A stretch of 6,607 bases of DNA from an uncultured Elusimicrobium sp. (GTDB taxonomy: Bacteria; Elusimicrobiota; Elusimicrobia; Elusimicrobiales; Elusimicrobiaceae), in NCBI GenBank assembly GCA_946061795.1, contig CAMGSK010000085.1, positions 1 to 6,607 of the forward strand, given 5' to 3'. Both the position numbers and the translations under genes were made by a program. Under the pieces are notes generated by a model, which worked only from the letters and a program-made list of their open reading frames with translations, was not told the origin of the DNA and made no database searches. Positions 6,464 through 6,607 of this stretch are shown here, piece by piece. Every line of letters starts with the position of its first letter. Position 1 is the stretch's first letter.

Positions 6464-6607
6464 ATGTTCTCTTCCTTATTTTTAATTTCACTGTTTGCGT
6501 TGGCCTTGGCTTTAGCCGCTTCCGCCCTGCTGAAAAAATTTCCCCGCGCCGCGGGCGCGGCGGTGCTGGTGACGGCGTGCTCCACACTGTTTCTGCTGGC
6601 GGCCATG
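6464..6607 (+). CDS. Hydrophobic membrane protein, N-terminal fragment (cut by window edge)
   Basis: The first 48 codons are visible, starting MFSSLFLISLFALALALA. Seen: a hydrophobic segment (about 1-22), a short basic turn (KKFPR, 24-28), and a second hydrophobic segment (about 29-48). The ATG follows the previous stop directly (TAA then ATG), and GGAGG (6451-6455) lies 8 bases upstream inside the end of the previous gene, so it is almost certainly in the same operon. I do not recognise it. A BatA-like VWA protein would be expected at this place and also begins with membrane segments. The pattern of a helix, a basic turn and a second helix also resembles the start of antiporter-like subunits of membrane hydrogenase or complex I, but 48 residues cannot decide. 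Confidence 0.75.
   Translation, partial: MFSSLFLISLFALALALAASALLKKFPRAAGAAVLVTACSTLFLLAAM

Overview
The window holds two divergently transcribed gene clusters separated by a 156-base intergenic region (3504-3659). All of it is dense bacterial coding sequence; I see no RNA gene, insertion sequence, CRISPR array or phage gene. Good Shine-Dalgarno sites, short or overlapping gene junctions and steady codon use across the genes point to ordinary vertically inherited chromosome. The organism cannot be fixed from the sequence. The gene content (a polytopic LTA-synthase-family protein, LemA, an M48 protease, and MoxR/DUF58 with a BatD-like protein that has a cleavable signal peptide) would suit a Gram-negative-type anaerobe with moderate GC. 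Elusimicrobiota is my tentative guess and nothing here proves it.

Leftward cluster (minus strand, read from 3503 down to 1): an LTA synthase/sulfatase-family membrane phosphotransferase (3503-1467), then lemA (1470-907, sharing ATGA with the previous stop), then an HtpX-like M48 zinc metalloprotease that starts at GTG 898 and runs off the left edge. The standard ATG-only reading misses this protease, because its start is GTG and its frame is overlain by antisense open frames. LemA and HtpX-type M48 proteases are a recurring bacterial pair linked to membrane protein quality control.

Rightward cluster (plus strand): a MoxR-type AAA+ ATPase (3660-4643), a DUF58 protein with a von Willebrand A-like metal site (4662-5558), a signal-peptide-bearing, single-pass BatD/DUF4381-like protein (5555-6463, sharing ATGA with the DUF58 stop), and the first 48 codons of a hydrophobic membrane protein (6464 onward). 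This resembles a shortened Bat/MoxR operon, in which a MoxR ATPase is thought to act as a chaperone on VWA-type proteins at the membrane.

The intergenic region carries a perfect TATAAT -10 for the rightward cluster and a 14-base perfect GC palindrome in the predicted moxR leader. The palindrome sits inside a second short stem that could cover the ribosome binding site. The main points of interest are this leader, the head-to-head pairing of two envelope-maintenance modules, and the unidentified truncated last gene. Nothing else looks like a clearly new system.
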